NCBI GenBank assembly: GCA_039182715.1
Contig: JBCDBY010000101.1
Coordinates: 1 to 14,073, forward strand
DNA: 14,073 nt
Reading direction: 5' to 3'
Source: JBCDBY01 sp039182715
GTDB lineage: Bacteria > Planctomycetota > PLA2
In this document: positions 12,740 through 14,073 of the stretch, in pieces
Layout: each line of letters starts with the position of its first letter
How positions within the stretch are numbered: position 1 is the stretch's first letter
Made by a program: the position numbers and the translations under genes
The notes under the pieces: generated by a model
Databases searched by the model: none
Told to the model about the DNA's origin: nothing
Seen by the model: the letters and a program-made list of their open reading frames with translations, nothing else

Positions 12740-13654
12740 GTGATCCAGTTCGAATCCGAACCCTCCCTTCGCACGCCGTCCGACTTCGTGGCCCGCTCCG
12801 CCGTCATGCGCGAGCTGGCGCATCAGCTGGAGCGGGCGGCGGAACTCGACGCCAACGTCCTCATCGCGGGCGCCGCCGGCACCGGCCGCTCGGCGATGGG
12901 CCGCCTGATTCACGAACTCGGCCCCCGTGCTGGTGGGCCGCTGGTGGTGATTCCGTGCGCGGAACTGCCGCGCGAGCGGATGGAGGCGCAGCTGTTCGGC
13001 GACAAGGGCCGGCCGGCGCGCGGCGGCACGCTGCTCCTCGAAGAGGTCGAGGAGATGCCGCTCGACCTGCAGCGACGCTTGGTGCACCTGCTCCAGGAGC
13101 GGGTTTTGTTCCGGGCGGGCGACATCCATCGCCTCGACACCCGCATCGTCGCGACGACGCGCGTCGACCTGCAGGAGCTGGTGAAGCTGGGCCGGTTCCG
13201 CGAGGACCTGTTCCTGCGCCTCAACGTCCTGCGCATCGACGTGCCGCGGCTGGCGGAACGGCGCGAGGACCTGCCGGAGCTGGTCGAGCGGTTCCTGACC
13301 CGCCTCGGCGGTCATTACCGGCTGACGCGCGCGGCACAAAATCGTCTGCTCCACCACAACTGGCCGGGCAATCTGCGCGAACTAGAGAACGTGCTGGCGC
13401 GGGCGGCCGCATTCAGCCGCGCCGGCATGATCGACATCGACCTGATCCAGCTCCAGGACGCCCCGGTCGAGACGCCGGAGCGGCCGAAGCTGGCCGGCTA
13501 CACCATGGAACAGATTGAACGCTGGGCGCTGCTCGACACGCTGGATGCGGTCGGCGGCAACAAGGCAGCCGCCGCGCGCTCGCTCGGCGTCTGCGAGAAG
13601 ACGGTCTACAACAAGCTCAAGCGCATGCGCCTGCAGGATCGGCGCGGCCTGTAG
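12740..13654 (+). CDS. Short Fis-type AAA+ regulator, sigma-54-activator-like but lacking the GAFTGA loop
   Basis: 304-residue relative of bacterial enhancer-binding proteins. There is no receiver or sensor domain: the AAA+ core begins by residue 15 (FVARSAVMRELAHQL). Walker A is GAAGTGRS (44-51) with Arg where NtrC-type proteins have Lys. Walker B is GGTLLLEEVEEMP with Glu in place of the usual Asp. Between LFG (85-87) and GGT (95-97) only seven residues remain, so the loop carrying GAFTGA, which touches sigma-54, is gone. The segments FREDLFLRLNVLRIDVP (arginine-finger region) and NWPGNLRELENVL (sensor II) are intact. The C-terminal Fis helix-turn-helix (VGGNKAAAARSLGVCEKTVYNKLKRM, split about 271-296) is intact. 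Likely a DNA-binding regulator that does not activate sigma-54. The start is GTG 12740 without a clear Shine-Dalgarno. Confidence 0.85.
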   Translation: MIQFESEPSLRTPSDFVARSAVMRELAHQLERAAELDANVLIAGAAGTGRSAMGRLIHELGPRAGGPLVVIPCAELPRERMEAQLFGDKGRPARGGTLLLEEVEEMPLDLQRRLVHLLQERVLFRAGDIHRLDTRIVATTRVDLQELVKLGRFREDLFLRLNVLRIDVPRLAERREDLPELVERFLTRLGGHYRLTRAAQNRLLHHNWPGNLRELENVLARAAAFSRAGMIDIDLIQLQDAPVETPERPKLAGYTMEQIERWALLDTLDAVGGNKAAAARSLGVCEKTVYNKLKRMRLQDRRGL

Positions 13655-13868
13655 CGACGATCGGTGTATTGCACCGTAAGAAGTTCCTGCAAATCGGGCA
13701 GCGACGCCATTCGTTTGCCGGGCATCTAAATTGATGCTTCATCGATGCGGAAGCATCGAACACGAATTGAAAATTTCGCCCCGGGTCACCCCTCAGCCAA
13801 TGCTCCAACCGGAGCAGCACGCTGTTTTCCCCTCTTCCCACAACCACACCGACCCGGGGCGTTTCAGT

Positions 13869-13940
13869 GTTCATGGCCCAACGCCTGACGGCGTTGGAGC
13901 TCTTGTTCATGGCCCAACCGCTGACGCGGTTGGAGCTCTT
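13869..13940. repeat. Two tandem 36-bp repeats, each a hairpin, with covarying stems
   Basis: Copies are 13869-13904 and 13905-13940, 32/36 identical. Each folds into an 8-bp stem with loop TGAC: CCAACGCC/GGCGTTGG in copy 1 and CCAACCGC/GCGGTTGG in copy 2. All four differences fall in the stem and form two compensated base pairs, so pairing is kept while sequence changes. Flanks are GTTCATGGC on the left and AGCTCTT on the right. Confidence 0.85.
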
Positions 13941-13973
13941 CGACCCCGAAGCTTGATGAGAGCGAGCCGAAGC

Positions 13974-14017
13974 GACGGACGAATGCGACAAGCGTCCGCG
14001 TAGCGGATGCGTCCGTC
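13974..14017. repeat. Nested stem-loop
   Basis: GACGGACG (13974-13981) is the exact reverse complement of CGTCCGTC (14010-14017). Inside it, CGTCCGC (13993-13999) pairs with GCGGATG (14003-14009) around the triloop GTA, with one G-T wobble. The inner and outer helices abut on the 3' side and are separated by 11 unpaired bases on the 5' side. Confidence 0.7.
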
Positions 14018-14073
14018 CTGCCCCTGGCTCCTGGCCCCACACCCCAACCAAATCCTGTACGCTGGATTCTGCC

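Larger units (their letters stand above)
13655..14073. other. Structured non-coding region at the right edge
   Basis: 419 bp with no convincing gene. It is unusually rich in self-complementary segments: GATGCTTC/GAAGCATC (13733-13740 with 13750-13757); CGCCCCGGGTC with its inverted copy (13777-13787 with 13851-13861) enclosing the hairpin TGCTCC-AACC-GGAGCA (13801-13816); two tandem 36-bp hairpin repeats (13869-13940); and a nested stem (13974-14017). Together they suggest a structured RNA or a mobile repetitive element rather than simple spacer. A weak hairpin CGGTG/CACCG shortly after the regulator's stop may assist termination. Confidence 0.55.

Noticed and set aside
13869..13940. Integron attC sites or a CRISPR array
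   Set aside because: GCCCAAC...GTTGGAG superficially resembles attC ends, but the inner part is only 10 nt and lacks the L boxes and extrahelical bases. For CRISPR, the two repeats abut with no spacer and only two copies exist.
13617..14051. Minus-strand open frame containing CPANEWRRCPICRNFLRC, resembling a zinc ribbon
   Set aside because: It begins at a TTG, includes the tandem hairpin repeats (which read as 12-residue repeats because 36 is divisible by 3) and ends inside the regulator gene. The CxxC pattern is probably chance, though a short real peptide cannot be fully excluded.

Overview
This window is high-GC, gene-dense bacterial DNA. Genes are packed with 4-nt ATGA/GTGA overlaps, there is one leaderless-looking gene start, and several families are typical of environmental Gram-negatives: a Fis-type bacterial enhancer-binding-protein relative, a secreted carboxypeptidase-regulatory-like protein, a STAS/SpoIIAA-like protein, and an apparent selenoprotein. 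Myxococcota, Acidobacteriota or Planctomycetota-like lineages would all fit, but I cannot place it further from sequence alone. The odd length and a fold-back at the left edge suggest this is a whole metagenomic or single-cell contig.

Layout. (1) 1-1939, minus strand: a SpoIIAA-like protein followed by a tyrosine/glutamate-decarboxylase-like PLP enzyme that runs off the left edge. The last ~70 bases of the window's left end are an inverted duplication that breaks the enzyme's reading frame. (2) 1975-2361, plus: FluC/CrcB fluoride channel. (3) 2362-2671: non-coding, with a 24-bp perfect palindrome inside 15-bp inverted repeats. (4) 2672-4113, minus: a two-gene unit made of a thioredoxin-fold peroxiredoxin-like (SelL/AhpC-TSA_2) protein, whose redox cysteine codon is replaced by an in-frame TGA with a SECIS-like hairpin just downstream, translationally coupled to a renalase-like FAD oxidoreductase. 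(5) 4170-11183, plus: a tight run of seven genes: FeS-type (6-4) photolyase, a second photolyase/cryptochrome, an SDR, a small four-helix membrane protein, a CrtI-like carotenoid oxidoreductase, an iodotyrosine-deiodinase-like nitroreductase, and a DUF2071/YqjF protein. (6) 11163-12653, minus: secreted protein with carboxypeptidase-regulatory-like repeats. (7) 12740-13654, plus: a short Fis/AAA+ regulator that has lost the sigma-54 contact loop. (8) 13655-14073: non-coding but highly structured, including two tandem 36-bp repeats whose only differences are compensatory changes in a hairpin stem.

Regions 4 and 5 together look like a light/photo-oxidative stress locus: two flavin photolyases, a carotenoid-type desaturase/isomerase, several flavin or NAD(P) redox enzymes and a thiol/selenol redox protein, all fired from a 56-bp divergent promoter region. 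No regulator of the MerR/B12 (LitR/CarH) class lies inside the window, so the regulation is inferred. The strongest new observation is the unannotated-looking selenoprotein. A conventional gene caller would truncate it to its C-terminal 108 residues.
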